Origin: Aneurinibacillus tyrosinisolvens
GTDB lineage: Bacteria; Bacillota; Bacilli; Aneurinibacillales; Aneurinibacillaceae
Direction of reading: 5' to 3'
Assembly: GCF_001015055.1 (NCBI RefSeq)
Contig: NZ_BBWZ01000001.1
Coordinates: forward strand, 1-64,000
DNA length: 64,000 nucleotides
Of the stretch, positions 26,079 to 34,531 are shown piece after piece. The notes beneath the pieces were generated by a model. The model was not told where the DNA came from. It ran no database searches and saw nothing but the letters and a program-made list of their open reading frames with translations. A program made the translations under genes and the position numbers. Each line of letters begins with the position of its first letter. The stretch's first letter is position 1.

Positions 26079-26133
26079 CATGCGATACGCTATTTTATCG
26101 TATATTTTTCCTTTTGCGCTTTTTACTTGTGAT

Positions 26134-26180
26134 AAAAAGCCTCTCCCGGTGACAATAATACCTTTGGAGAGGCTTTTTTA
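26134..26180 (+). terminator. Expression-platform terminator of the M-box
   Basis: AAAAAGCCTCTCC pairs with GGAGAGGCTTTTT (13 bp), followed by a T run, ending 20 bases before the corA start. GGGGGAGTGGG at the 3' end of the aptamer (about 26073) can pair with the CCTCTCC arm and may serve as antiterminator. Confidence 0.88.
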
Positions 26181-26200
26181 CGTATAAGGGGGGAAACAAT

Positions 26201-27172
26201 GTGATCAAAACCTATTTCTACAATCATTCAGAACAAAAAATGCATCATGATATGGATTTGAATTCACTCCATGACTTTCTTCTTTCAAATGAAGATTTGT
26301 TGTGGATTGATTTGTTCAATATTAGCAATGAGGAACTTCAGTATATCGCGCAGCTTTTCAACTTTCACCCCCTGGCGATTGAAGACTGCCTCCACCACAG
26401 TCCGCGAGCCAAGGTGGATGCTTATGAAGATTATCATTTCTTTGTTTTCCACGCATTGCGTTACCATGAAGAAAGCGACAATGAGATTACGACGATTGAG
26501 CTTAATGTTTTTGTAGGTCGTAATTATGTAGTAACGATCCATAAACAGCCGATGACGTCGATTGGAAAAGTCGCGGCGGCCTGTATACAAAATAAAAATT
26601 ATATGAACCAGGGCGCGGATTATTTGCTGTATTCGATTATCGATGGAATTACGGATGAATACTTCCCTATTCTGGATCGGATTAGTATACGGATTGATGA
26701 AATTGAAGATGAAATGTATGAGCATAGCATGGAGCTTGTTACGGAAGAATTCCTGGCCTTAAAAAGAACGCTCATTTTAATCCGGAGGGTCATTCTCCCG
26801 CAGAAGAGGGTGTTCGCAAATGTAGGCGGTCGCTGGCTTTTTGATATCCGTGAGGAAAATATGCCGTTCTATATTGACCTGCAGGATCACCTGGAGCGGA
26901 TCGCTGACTCTACGGAAACCTTTAAGGAACTTGTAAACAGTGCGCTTGATACGTATTATTCGATTGTCAGCGCCAAAACGACGGAAAACTTAAATATCCT
27001 TACGATTATCTCTACCATTATGCTTCCGCTAACGTTTATTACCGGGTTTTTTGGCATGAATGTGCCGCTGCCTTTTCAACATTCTCCGTATACCACGCTG
27101 GCAATTTTTATTTTTTTAGTTGTGCTGTCATGGTGGATGGGTTGGTATTTGAGAAGGCGGTTTATAAAATAG
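26201..27172 (+). CDS. corA: CorA-type magnesium/cobalt transporter
   Basis: 323 residues from GTG 26201 after GGGGGG. A cytoplasmic N-terminal funnel domain is followed by two C-terminal membrane helices. The signature GFFGMNVPLP (the GMN motif, about residues 281-290) lies in the loop between them, and the basic end is RRRFIK. It forms a pentameric Mg2+ channel. The upstream M-box riboswitch gives Mg2+-dependent control. Confidence 0.96.
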   Translation: MIKTYFYNHSEQKMHHDMDLNSLHDFLLSNEDLLWIDLFNISNEELQYIAQLFNFHPLAIEDCLHHSPRAKVDAYEDYHFFVFHALRYHEESDNEITTIELNVFVGRNYVVTIHKQPMTSIGKVAAACIQNKNYMNQGADYLLYSIIDGITDEYFPILDRISIRIDEIEDEMYEHSMELVTEEFLALKRTLILIRRVILPQKRVFANVGGRWLFDIREENMPFYIDLQDHLERIADSTETFKELVNSALDTYYSIVSAKTTENLNILTIISTIMLPLTFITGFFGMNVPLPFQHSPYTTLAIFIFLVVLSWWMGWYLRRRFIK

Positions 27173-27260
27173 GGCCAAATTTCATAAAAAAAATGCAGCC
27201 TGCCGTGTAATGCAGAAGACTGCGTTCCCTGTGATTTTTTTCGGCGCCCCGGCTCATTTG

Positions 27261-27932
27261 TTATGCCATCGATATCGTTTTAATATGCTGTGTATTCCAA
27301 TACAGCTTTTGTTCGTACGGCATAACTAACTCAATAATCGTATCGTCCACCTTGCTAAGCAGGCCCGCTTTATTTGCGGTTTCCCCCAGATCAAGCATAA
27401 CCATTCTTCCTTCCATTTTTTTTATCTGTTCTTTAAATGTTCGGGCGAACGTTATGGCGGACTCATCGGCAGGAAACCGATCGGTATGAAGTGAATAAGG
27501 AATTCGGTTGTCCGGATAAGGGATTAGCCATTTTAAGTGGTATAGAGAAATAAACACCATTCTGTGAATAGGGGAATAAAATACGAAGTAGTCGGACAGT
27601 ACATTTCTTACATACCCGTGGAACGAATGGTTTCCCGCCACGTAAATTTCAGAGAAAATTCCTTTTGCATTGTAGAGTGTATTTCGATAAGAAATCCTGT
27701 CTGCAGGCATTTCGAGTCCGCTTTTTTCAGGAACTTCAATATCCAGACTGTTGTCCATAGTTTGGTATAGCTGGAAATGGTGGATATGGGTAAGGGGAAT
27801 GTAAAGAAATTTCTCACCGTTATATATAACCAGAATGTCTTTTCCAAAATCGGTTAAAATCCCGATGTGTTGTATCTTTCCTGAAAGTTCTAGTTCAATG
27901 TTTTTTCCGAGGAGACATGTTAAATTATCCAA
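27261..27932 (-). CDS. CotB-like beta-barrel repeat protein, candidate spore coat protein
   Basis: 223 residues. Two segments look like the small beta-barrel repeat of CotB: LLGKNIELELSGKIQHIGIL...FLYIPLTHIHHFQL at the start and MVMLDLGETANKAGLL...LYWNTQHIKTISM at the end. Both keep the pattern of an Sm-like fold ending in H-I. It follows cotB on the same strand with a 150-base gap. No Ser/Arg tail is present. I infer a coat protein related to CotB, or a DUF2642-type relative. Confidence 0.5.
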   Translation of the reverse strand: MDNLTCLLGKNIELELSGKIQHIGILTDFGKDILVIYNGEKFLYIPLTHIHHFQLYQTMDNSLDIEVPEKSGLEMPADRISYRNTLYNAKGIFSEIYVAGNHSFHGYVRNVLSDYFVFYSPIHRMVFISLYHLKWLIPYPDNRIPYSLHTDRFPADESAITFARTFKEQIKKMEGRMVMLDLGETANKAGLLSKVDDTIIELVMPYEQKLYWNTQHIKTISMA

Positions 27933-27987
27933 ATTAGGCCTCCCTTCAATAAAATAGCCATTCCATCTAAATTGCTGACGCCAATCT

Positions 27988-28017
27988 GTGCACTGGATGC
28001 AATAGCAGCCAGTGCAC
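27988..28017 (-). other. Perfect inverted repeat between cotB and its neighbour
   Basis: GTGCACTGG and CCAGTGCAC, 9 bp with a 12-base loop, without a T-tract on either strand. It could be a processing or weak termination site between the two coat genes, or an operator. Confidence 0.45.
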
Positions 28018-28083
28018 CTGTGAACAAATAAAGGAATTGGCGGGAAAAAGAATCGCGAATAAGGTCATAAGCTGTGGAGAGCG

Positions 28084-29139
28084 TTAGAAGCGGCGTCTTT
28101 GGTAAGGCGCTGCGAGATCGTCGAGGGGAACGCTTAGTGTATCACTTAAGAAGTGAAGAGTCTGAGATAGCCTTCGCGGAAGGTTGGCAGTACTTTCACT
28201 TTGTTCTCTGCTGCTTCTGCTGTTCAAGAGATTGCTCCGGCTGCTGGCCCGGATGTAGTCCCGGCTTCTCTTCTCTCGACTTTTTTCATTCGCGGATTGT
28301 TGGTCATTTGATTCCGTTGAAGATTCCGCCTGGTTTTCCTGATTACCTGCTGCGGCTGATGCATCCTCAGTGTTCTCTTGCTGCGCCTGCTGAGCCTGTG
28401 CTACAATTTGGCCGATATTTCTCATATGGAAAACAGGAATTCGATATACTTCCTGGTTTACAACGAGTGTAAGCTCCCTGTCTGTACTTTCTACAAGAAC
28501 GCCTTCAATGCTCTCAGGGCCGCCTCGGTTAATCCGCACCCAGGAATACTGGAGTCCCTGCAGCAGTCCCGCATAATTCTCGGCCTTTGGATATACAGGG
28601 GCTTCCTGGACTGCTGCCACAGCTTCCGGCTGCCCTGAGGCTGCTGCTTCTTGCACGACTATACTTACGTTTCTGATATGGTGAGTAAGGTAAAACAGAA
28701 CCCCCTCTTGCTCTGTTTGAAGGATAATATAATCGGATTGCACAGACAGCAGGCGGCCGATTCTTGATTCAGGTCCTCCTCGATCGATGCGGATATCCTC
28801 ATTTTCCATAGCTATAAGCAAATCCTGAAAGTTTAATGCATCAATGTGGGCGGCTGCTACCGGAGCATCCGGTGCGGCTGCGGCCTCTGGAGTATTTTCG
28901 TTATTTTTGCTTGTTTTCTGGACATAGGCGGCATGAAACTCATCCTTCGTATGACCAATTACACTTTTAATGTGATTGGTGTGGTAGTACAAGATTCCGT
29001 CTTCAGCACTCTGTAAGACGAGGTGATCCGGTTTGACCGCTAGCAGAAGCCCGGTCCTGGATTCAGATCCTCCTTTATTAATTTTTATTGTTTTACCGAG
29101 CAGCGATTGAAAGTCAGGCGTCCTCATTTGGGTTTGCAT
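28084..29139 (-). CDS. cotB: Spore coat protein CotB
   Basis: 351 residues. Three consecutive beta-barrel repeats occur near residues 9-65, 100-160 and 190-245. Each carries a form of INRGGPESRxGxLL...V followed by a Y/F..HI ending, the hallmark of CotB. A Gln/Ala/Glu-rich linker (about 245-285) leads to a C-terminal Ser/Arg region (KSREKRSRDYIRASSRSN and SRSSREQSES). In B. subtilis the Ser-rich CotB tail is phosphorylated by CotH, and a cotH lies at the left of this window. AAGGGG lies about 11 bases before the ATG. Confidence 0.88.
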   Translation of the reverse strand: MQTQMRTPDFQSLLGKTIKINKGGSESRTGLLLAVKPDHLVLQSAEDGILYYHTNHIKSVIGHTKDEFHAAYVQKTSKNNENTPEAAAAPDAPVAAAHIDALNFQDLLIAMENEDIRIDRGGPESRIGRLLSVQSDYIILQTEQEGVLFYLTHHIRNVSIVVQEAAASGQPEAVAAVQEAPVYPKAENYAGLLQGLQYSWVRINRGGPESIEGVLVESTDRELTLVVNQEVYRIPVFHMRNIGQIVAQAQQAQQENTEDASAAAGNQENQAESSTESNDQQSANEKSREKRSRDYIRASSRSNLLNSRSSREQSESTANLPRRLSQTLHFLSDTLSVPLDDLAAPYQRRRF

Positions 29140-29241
29140 AGCATTTGTCCCCTTCCATTTGTCGATAATGAGATTTATACTCCATTCTTACGCCGCTTAG
29201 TAGCCAAGCGTTCTACATACTTGCCCCATTTATGCGGGTAA

Positions 29242-29637
29242 GCGAATAATTCCGCGATTTCACCAGAAGCGGTAAAAAAAGAGCTCCAAATACATATTGA
29301 AGAAGCTGCTGCCAGCTATGAAGCCAAAGGAGTGACGCCCCAACACGCACTTACCCGGGCCGTTGAAGATCTCGGGAATCCAGAGGAAATTGCCAGTGGC
29401 TACAGAGAAGCCAGGCCATTGTTTGTCGGAAAGCTAACCTTCATTCTGTTCATACTCAACAGTCTCTTTTTCCTCGCCGGAATTGCATTTCTCTATTTGC
29501 AGGACCGTTTGAAGCCGGAGATAAAAGAGGTCACCTGGCGCATGTTCGCTGAGAAAAAAGTGATCCTCCTTTTTCTTTATGCTCTCTCCTGCTGTTTATG
29601 GGGATTTATCTTGGACGCCAGTACGGTTTTAAGGTGA
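29242..29637 (+). pseudogene. Permease-prefix-domain membrane protein lacking a proper start
   Basis: The frame reads SPEAVKKELQIHIEEAAASY, then EAKGVTPQHALTRAVEDLGN and PEEIASGY, a clear permease prefix domain 1 (helical, DUF1700-like). Two membrane helices follow. The domain begins upstream of the first standard start (GTG 29332), and an in-frame TAA lies at 29239-29241. No ATG, GTG or TTG with a ribosome binding site is available between. Either the 5' end has been lost or a non-standard ATT (29257) is used. The next gene lies 12 bases downstream in the same direction. Confidence 0.6.
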
Positions 29638-29649
29638 AAAAGAGAATCA

Positions 29650-30189
29650 ATGGTGATTGAAACATTGTTTATCAGCAGTGTGATTGGGATTTTACTCGTG
29701 TTCCTTTTTCGAAAACACATTCCTCACTTTCACCGTTCTCAAGGAAAATGGGCAGGTGGGGACGGTATAATTTTCACGAATGCCTGGGTGTGTGGTGCGG
29801 CCGTATTTTTATATAATGTCGCTCTTTTTGGACTGGTCGCATTGTTATTTTTCGGTAATATACTCCTTGCTTCAAAAACGCATCTTTCTATTCCTATTTT
29901 CATCTATGCTCCTTTTGCCGTTGCAGCAAGCATTTTGGGCTGGATGTGGTTCGGAAAAAACTGGAGCGGATCGTTTAAGGAACGAATGCAAATTGCCGCC
30001 ACAGGCAGCGGATTCTACTGGCTTCTGGCAGCGTTCGCCGTTTATCGGCTGCTGACATTAGAGCCTCAATTTCCAGGGGATGACACGTTCATGGCAGCTG
30101 TTGGACTCTTTATGCTGCTTGTCATTACCGGGGGGGCGGCCGTACTATGCATGGCCACCATCTTCTGGACAGGGAGAAAAAACGCATGA
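29650..30189 (+). CDS. Membrane protein of unknown function (179 residues)
   Basis: Five predicted membrane helices beginning at residue 3 (ETLFISSVIGILLVFLF), with a basic loop (FRKHIPHFHRSQGKW) and a basic end (WTGRKNA). It is the middle gene of a small operon after the truncated permease-prefix gene and overlaps the start of the next frame by ATGA. No family recognised. Confidence 0.6.
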   Translation: MVIETLFISSVIGILLVFLFRKHIPHFHRSQGKWAGGDGIIFTNAWVCGAAVFLYNVALFGLVALLFFGNILLASKTHLSIPIFIYAPFAVAASILGWMWFGKNWSGSFKERMQIAATGSGFYWLLAAFAVYRLLTLEPQFPGDDTFMAAVGLFMLLVITGGAAVLCMATIFWTGRKNA

Positions 30190-30325
30190 TAAACAAATCG
30201 TGGAATGTCATTCGCAATGCGGGCTTATCACCTGGCCCTTCGTAATTTTGGCCGTATCGGTTACAATCCTGAGTAGTGGGTCGCATAAAATATTGTCCAC
30301 CACCAAAGGACAAATGGATTGTTAG
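30186..30325 (+). pseudogene. Small membrane-protein gene broken by a frameshift
   Basis: An ATGA overlap starts MINKSWNVIRNAGLSPGPS and stops at 30242. The +1 frame continues convincingly as GLITWPFVILAVSVTILSS and ends KGQMDC at 30325. Joining the two at about 30220 gives a roughly 45-residue protein with one membrane helix. A one-base error or mutation is likely. Confidence 0.5.
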
Positions 30326-30515
30326 TATAAAACATAAATTTTGCGTATAAAGATGAATTGCTCTATCATAGTCTTTTGCGAGAATGGTAATATGTCCTAT
30401 TTTGTTGATTGTTTAATGGGCTGCCCTTCTGAATTCAAACGTTTAAGCAGTTTTGTTCTGACAAATATAAATACTATAAACATAACAAAAAAATAGATTG
30501 TAGAAAAAGTATGAT

Positions 30516-31919
30516 ATGATACATGCAGGTATTGTTGATAAAGACAACTGTATTTTGGGGGTGGACATCATAGCGATTACAGAAAAGCAGTTAAAGAAAG
30601 ATATCGGGCTGACGATGGCAATGTCTATCGTTATCGGGACGGTCATTGGTTCAGGTATTTTTATGAAGCCCGGAAAAGTAATTGAATCTGCCGGCGGCTC
30701 AACAATGGCGCTGTGGGCATGGGTGCTCGGCGGAATTATCACGCTTGCCGGAGGGTTAACGATTGCTGAAATAAGTACACAAATTCCGAAGACCGGCGGA
30801 TTGTATGTTTACTTAGAAGAAGTATACGGGAAATTCTGGGGCTATCTGAGCGGCTGGGTCCAAACGGTAATTTACGGTCCTGCGCTCATTGCAGCCTTAG
30901 GTCTTTATTTTGGATCACTGCTGGCCCATTTATTGGGGATTGAAGACAGTTGGAAGACAGTGCTGGGAATCGGGACGGTTCTCTTTCTGGCTATTGTTAA
31001 TAGCTTAGGGGCAAAATACGGCGGGATTGTTCAGACGGCCGCTACGATCGGAAAGCTAATCCCCATAATGCTGATTGCGGTGTTCGGCATACTAAGAGGA
31101 AACAGTCAGATTCTTGATATGTCCAGCGGTGTAACGACAGCGTCCATCAGTATGGGTGCAGCCATTCTTGCTACACTGTGGGCATATGACGGCTGGATGA
31201 TGGTCGGCTTTGTCGCTGGAGAAATGAAGAATCCGGCCAAAGTGCTGCCGCGCGCGATTATTGGCGGGCTGGCCATCGTAACTGCCGCCTATTTGCTTGT
31301 CAATCTTGCAATGCTCCATGTTCTGCCTGCAAATAAGATTGTTTCACTCGGCGAAAACTCCGCAGGAACGGCTGCCTCTCTCCTCTTCGGAGATATAGGC
31401 GGAAAGTTAATCAGCGTTGGAATTCTTGTTTCGATTTTTGGCTGCTTAAACGGAAAAATTCTCACCTTTCCGCGTGTGCCGTATGCGATGGCAGAGCGTA
31501 ATCAGCTTCCGGCGGCAGGCACTTTATCGCGTATTCATCCGAAATTCGGGACGCCTGTCCCTGCTATTATCCTGCAGGTTGTTCTGGCCACCATCATGAT
31601 GATTGTCAGTAACCCGGATCGTCTGTCTGACATTGCCATTTTCTCGGTCTATATTTTTTACATTCAAGCTTTTCTTGCCGTTTTCATTTTGCGCAAACGA
31701 AATGCCGGCCAGGTTCGTGCCTATAGTGTTCCGCTGTACCCGATTATTCCGTTTATCGCCATCATAGGTTCAGGGTACATCGTTGTCAGCACCATCCTCA
31801 ACAAACCGGTCGATTCCTTGTTTGCGATTGGTCTGACTATCCTTGGATTGCCATTGTACTGGCTGCTGCAGCGGAAAGAAAATAAAGTAGCGGCGGCCAA
31901 TTCTGCCCGGATACAATAA
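30516..31919 (+). CDS. APC-superfamily amino acid permease (LAT / SteT-like)
   Basis: Up to 467 residues with 12 membrane helices. The helix-1 motif is GLTMAMSIVIGTVIGSGIFMKPG (substrate-binding GSGIF). PKTGGLYVYLEEVYG and YDGWMMVGFVAGEMKNP in helix 6 are typical of L-type amino acid transporters such as the serine/threonine exchanger SteT. The ATG at 30516 lies in a promoter-like stretch (TATGATATGATAC) without a ribosome binding site. GTG 30561, beside GGGGG, is closer to the expected N-terminus, so the start is uncertain. The substrate is unknown. Confidence 0.88.
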   Translation: MIHAGIVDKDNCILGVDIIAITEKQLKKDIGLTMAMSIVIGTVIGSGIFMKPGKVIESAGGSTMALWAWVLGGIITLAGGLTIAEISTQIPKTGGLYVYLEEVYGKFWGYLSGWVQTVIYGPALIAALGLYFGSLLAHLLGIEDSWKTVLGIGTVLFLAIVNSLGAKYGGIVQTAATIGKLIPIMLIAVFGILRGNSQILDMSSGVTTASISMGAAILATLWAYDGWMMVGFVAGEMKNPAKVLPRAIIGGLAIVTAAYLLVNLAMLHVLPANKIVSLGENSAGTAASLLFGDIGGKLISVGILVSIFGCLNGKILTFPRVPYAMAERNQLPAAGTLSRIHPKFGTPVPAIILQVVLATIMMIVSNPDRLSDIAIFSVYIFYIQAFLAVFILRKRNAGQVRAYSVPLYPIIPFIAIIGSGYIVVSTILNKPVDSLFAIGLTILGLPLYWLLQRKENKVAAANSARIQ

Positions 31920-31982
31920 AATATACAATTTTGGGGGCGCGCAGGCGTCCCTCTTTTTTTCATTTTCTTTTGCGAAAATAAG

Positions 31983-31998
31983 TTGAAAACGTTTTATA
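31983..31998 (+). promoter_or_regulatory. Possible cre (CcpA) site
   Basis: TTGAAAACGTTTTATA matches the cre consensus WTGNAARCGNWWWCA except at the last two defined positions. It lies just upstream of the promoter-like TTGATT-N18-TATTTT of the ASCH gene. Confidence 0.35.
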
Positions 31999-32078
31999 AC
32001 TTGATTTTGCATACAGGAAAAGGGTATTTTAATATATAGTATTGATAAGGGTTATAGGATGAAGGGGGATTTGTTTCA

Positions 32079-32411
32079 ATGGAGAATTTACCGCCAAAAA
32101 CATGTACGATCGATCGCATGGTTACGCAGCCGGACGATGTTCAACTGGTTTTACAGGGAAAGAAAACAGCGACAAGACGGAACGGGAGGTATGCGGATCC
32201 GGGTGAAGTGATGGAGCTGGAGGGAAAGAAATATAAGGTGTCTAGAGTGTATCAGCAGTCTCTTGGTGAATTGAATGATGAGGAGATTCAAAGAGAGGGA
32301 TACGGAAGTGTGGAGGAGTATAAAAATTACATTCTTTCTATGCATCCGGGCATGCCCTGGCTTCCGCATATGAAGGTATGGGTTCATGAATTCCAAGAAA
32401 TGAATGAGTAA
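32079..32411 (+). CDS. ASCH-domain protein
   Basis: 110 residues. The ASCH fold signature is visible: a lead-in helix (DDVQLVLQGKKTATRRNGRYADPG), then strands EVMELEGKKYKVSRVYQQSLGEL and a C-terminal MKVWVHEFQEM. ASCH domains bind RNA or nucleotides; some (YqfB) are amidohydrolases of N4-acetylcytidine. GAAGGGGG lies about 13 bases before the ATG. Single-gene unit. Confidence 0.82.
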   Translation: MENLPPKTCTIDRMVTQPDDVQLVLQGKKTATRRNGRYADPGEVMELEGKKYKVSRVYQQSLGELNDEEIQREGYGSVEEYKNYILSMHPGMPWLPHMKVWVHEFQEMNE

Positions 32412-32416
32412 AGAAG

Positions 32417-32444
32417 AAGCTCGTCTCTTAGCAGAGGCGAGCTT
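32417..32444. terminator. Hairpin between convergent genes
   Basis: AAGCTCGTCTCT pairs with AGAGGCGAGCTT (12 bp, one G-U), 4-base loop, between the ASCH gene and the secreted phosphoesterase. Confidence 0.75.
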
Positions 32445-32450
32445 TCGTTA

Positions 32451-34172
32451 TTATTGTACCTGGCCTGTAGTTAAATCAATGGTGATATTTTTATCCTTTG
32501 GATAGGAATCAGTAATGAGTGACTGAATAAACTTGCCAAGCTTTTGCTGTACAGGGTTAGTTGATTTTAAAAGATTCGTGGCCACACCTGTAGCAACAGG
32601 ATCAGCGGCTTCATCTCCCTCATAATGGCTGGCCATGGCGTTAACAATAACATTTCCGAGCGTGACCTTTTCGGCAACAGGTGTATTGAATGTCTGTAAT
32701 GCTTGTTGGTAAGCTTGAGCTTGCGGCATACCCAGCTTCATGAACTCTCCGGCAAGCATCTTTGGCACGAGCCCATTAAGTCCTTGAACAAGGAAATCTT
32801 TAGCATACTGTGGGAAAGGTTTTCCATTTGTGTTGTAATCGATAGACTGTACGGTTTGCGTGTTGATAACTAATTTTTTCTCCGGGGTGAATTCCAGAAT
32901 ACGATACGGAATTGGATAAGTTACGAGCGAACCGGTTTCAATATCAAAAATAAAGTTTCCTTTATCTGTTTCCTTCTTGGCAATATCTTGGGCATGGAAA
33001 TGTCCGGTCAGTACTGCCTTCATGCCTAAGTCTGCCAGTTCCTTGGAAACATTTCTCCAGTCATCAATCACATATTCCGGGAATATTGCCTCCTCCACAT
33101 CAAAGTGCTGAACAATACCGTGGTGTGTCATTCCAAGTACGGTTTTTCCCTGCTGGCGGGCTTTCTCAAGCTGCTCCTTAATCCAGGCAAAGCGCTGCTC
33201 GGAGTATGCGCCGCCAGTTTTAGGGGTATGGTCTGCAATGTTTGTGTCATACAAAGCAGAATCCATTGAAATGATCCACAGTCCGGGTGTAGGTTCAACG
33301 ACATAACTCAATGAATGAGGATCCCGGGCAATTGCTTCCCCGTAACCAAACTGGTTATAAATTTCCGCGAATTTGGACGGCGACACATATTCAACAGGGG
33401 TTGCATTTGGCCCGTCAAACCTCTTCGCATCCGGATTGTTAATATCGTGGTTTCCTGCCATAACATATACTTTTATCCCGGCATTTTCCAACTCTGTCAT
33501 ATAGGCAGCGAAGCGATTATGGCTAACGAGTTCGCCATCCTTTGTCAGGTCACCGGAAACAAGAACGATTTGCACACCACTGCTTTTCAGGGAAGCAACC
33601 GCAGACTTGAGAATGGCATCACTTTCTCCCAGCAGTTTACGGTCATTGCTTAAATATTCCTCATATGCTTCTCCGCTTGTACCTAAAGATAAATCCATTA
33701 GATGCGTATCAGATAATACAGCGATTTTTGCAGAGCGAAGCTGTCCACCTGCTCCATTTTTAATATCGACAGGGTCGGCAAGACTGTTTCCTATGTTCGT
33801 AATATCACCATATCGATCAACAACAAACACCTTAACAGTCAAATTCGAACCGGTTACATTGAAGTGGACTGTAAAGTTCTCCTCTTTTTCAATGTCTTTC
33901 TCCGTTGCAGCAATACTCAGCGGCGTTATTCCATTCATGAGTTCAAAAACGACAACTTCTTCGCCTGCATGATTTTTTCCCTGAATCGGGGAAATTTTAA
34001 CCGTTGCTTTGACCCCAGTGCTCGTATCCATCGTCGGGTTTAAAATTTGAAATGATTTTTCCGGCAATGATTGTCCTTCCGCAGACACCATGGGGGTAGA
34101 AACCAGAATCATACTGAGTGCTAATAAAGGAACTGACACTCGCTTTAACCCCTTGTTGATAATTCGTCTCAT
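32451..34172 (-). CDS. Secreted calcineurin-like metallophosphoesterase with N-terminal shared surface module
   Basis: 573 residues with a signal peptide (cleavage near VSAEG, residue 31). Residues about 41-138 form a module also present at the C-terminus of the two large proteins encoded at 34.5-38.8 and 39.1-41.3 kb. Then comes a metallophosphoesterase core with all motifs: VLSDTHL, VSGDLTKDGE, AGNHDIN, THHG and TGHFHAQD. The roughly 130-residue tail is helical. It acts outside the cell, probably releasing phosphate from phosphodiesters or monoesters. It is divergent from the giant phosphatase gene, with Pho-box-like repeats between. Confidence 0.88.
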   Translation of the reverse strand: MRRIINKGLKRVSVPLLALSMILVSTPMVSAEGQSLPEKSFQILNPTMDTSTGVKATVKISPIQGKNHAGEEVVVFELMNGITPLSIAATEKDIEKEENFTVHFNVTGSNLTVKVFVVDRYGDITNIGNSLADPVDIKNGAGGQLRSAKIAVLSDTHLMDLSLGTSGEAYEEYLSNDRKLLGESDAILKSAVASLKSSGVQIVLVSGDLTKDGELVSHNRFAAYMTELENAGIKVYVMAGNHDINNPDAKRFDGPNATPVEYVSPSKFAEIYNQFGYGEAIARDPHSLSYVVEPTPGLWIISMDSALYDTNIADHTPKTGGAYSEQRFAWIKEQLEKARQQGKTVLGMTHHGIVQHFDVEEAIFPEYVIDDWRNVSKELADLGMKAVLTGHFHAQDIAKKETDKGNFIFDIETGSLVTYPIPYRILEFTPEKKLVINTQTVQSIDYNTNGKPFPQYAKDFLVQGLNGLVPKMLAGEFMKLGMPQAQAYQQALQTFNTPVAEKVTLGNVIVNAMASHYEGDEAADPVATGVATNLLKSTNPVQQKLGKFIQSLITDSYPKDKNITIDLTTGQVQ

Positions 34173-34384
34173 TGTTGGCCACCTTTCACTACTTTTATAT
34201 GTATTTTTAAACAGTTTCAGATAGTTTGAATCTACAGTATAAATATAAATATGAGTGACAGCATTTATTTTAATTTGGTAAAAATAATGTAATTTTTTCT
34301 ATTTAAATAGTGGTTTTTACCTACATTAAGTTTGGTTTAATTATTCGTCCTGTGGACAGTGGGAAACAAGTCAATAACCTTCAC

Positions 34385-34412
34385 TGTTAAACTTGTGTTA
34401 AATACTTGTTGG
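34385..34412 (-). promoter_or_regulatory. PhoP-box-like direct repeats in the divergent phosphatase promoter
   Basis: On the minus strand: CCAACA-N5-TTAACA-N5-TTAACA, hexamers exactly 11 bases apart, the B. subtilis PhoP box arrangement (TT[ACT]A[CT]A every 11 bp). Two of the three are perfect. The remaining roughly 330 bases between the two genes are A/T-rich and hold no gene; TATATT at about 34431 could be a -10 for the plus-strand gene. Confidence 0.65.
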
Positions 34413-34531
34413 GAAATTTATCATGTGCTTTATATTGCAAAAATATTTATTTGCTAACCTATTAAATATGCATATTCTACCAACTTGTTTGTTAGATTGG
34501 ATTATTTGCAATTTTATAAGGAGGAGAATCT

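Noticed and set aside
27184-27245. GCAG/CTGC repeats after corA as a terminator
   Set aside because: Arms are only 4-5 bases and alternative pairings compete; evidence too weak.
31920-31960. GC-rich stretch after the APC permease as a terminator
   Set aside because: A T-run follows, but the GGGGGCG / CGTCCCTC arms pair poorly; not convincing enough to list.
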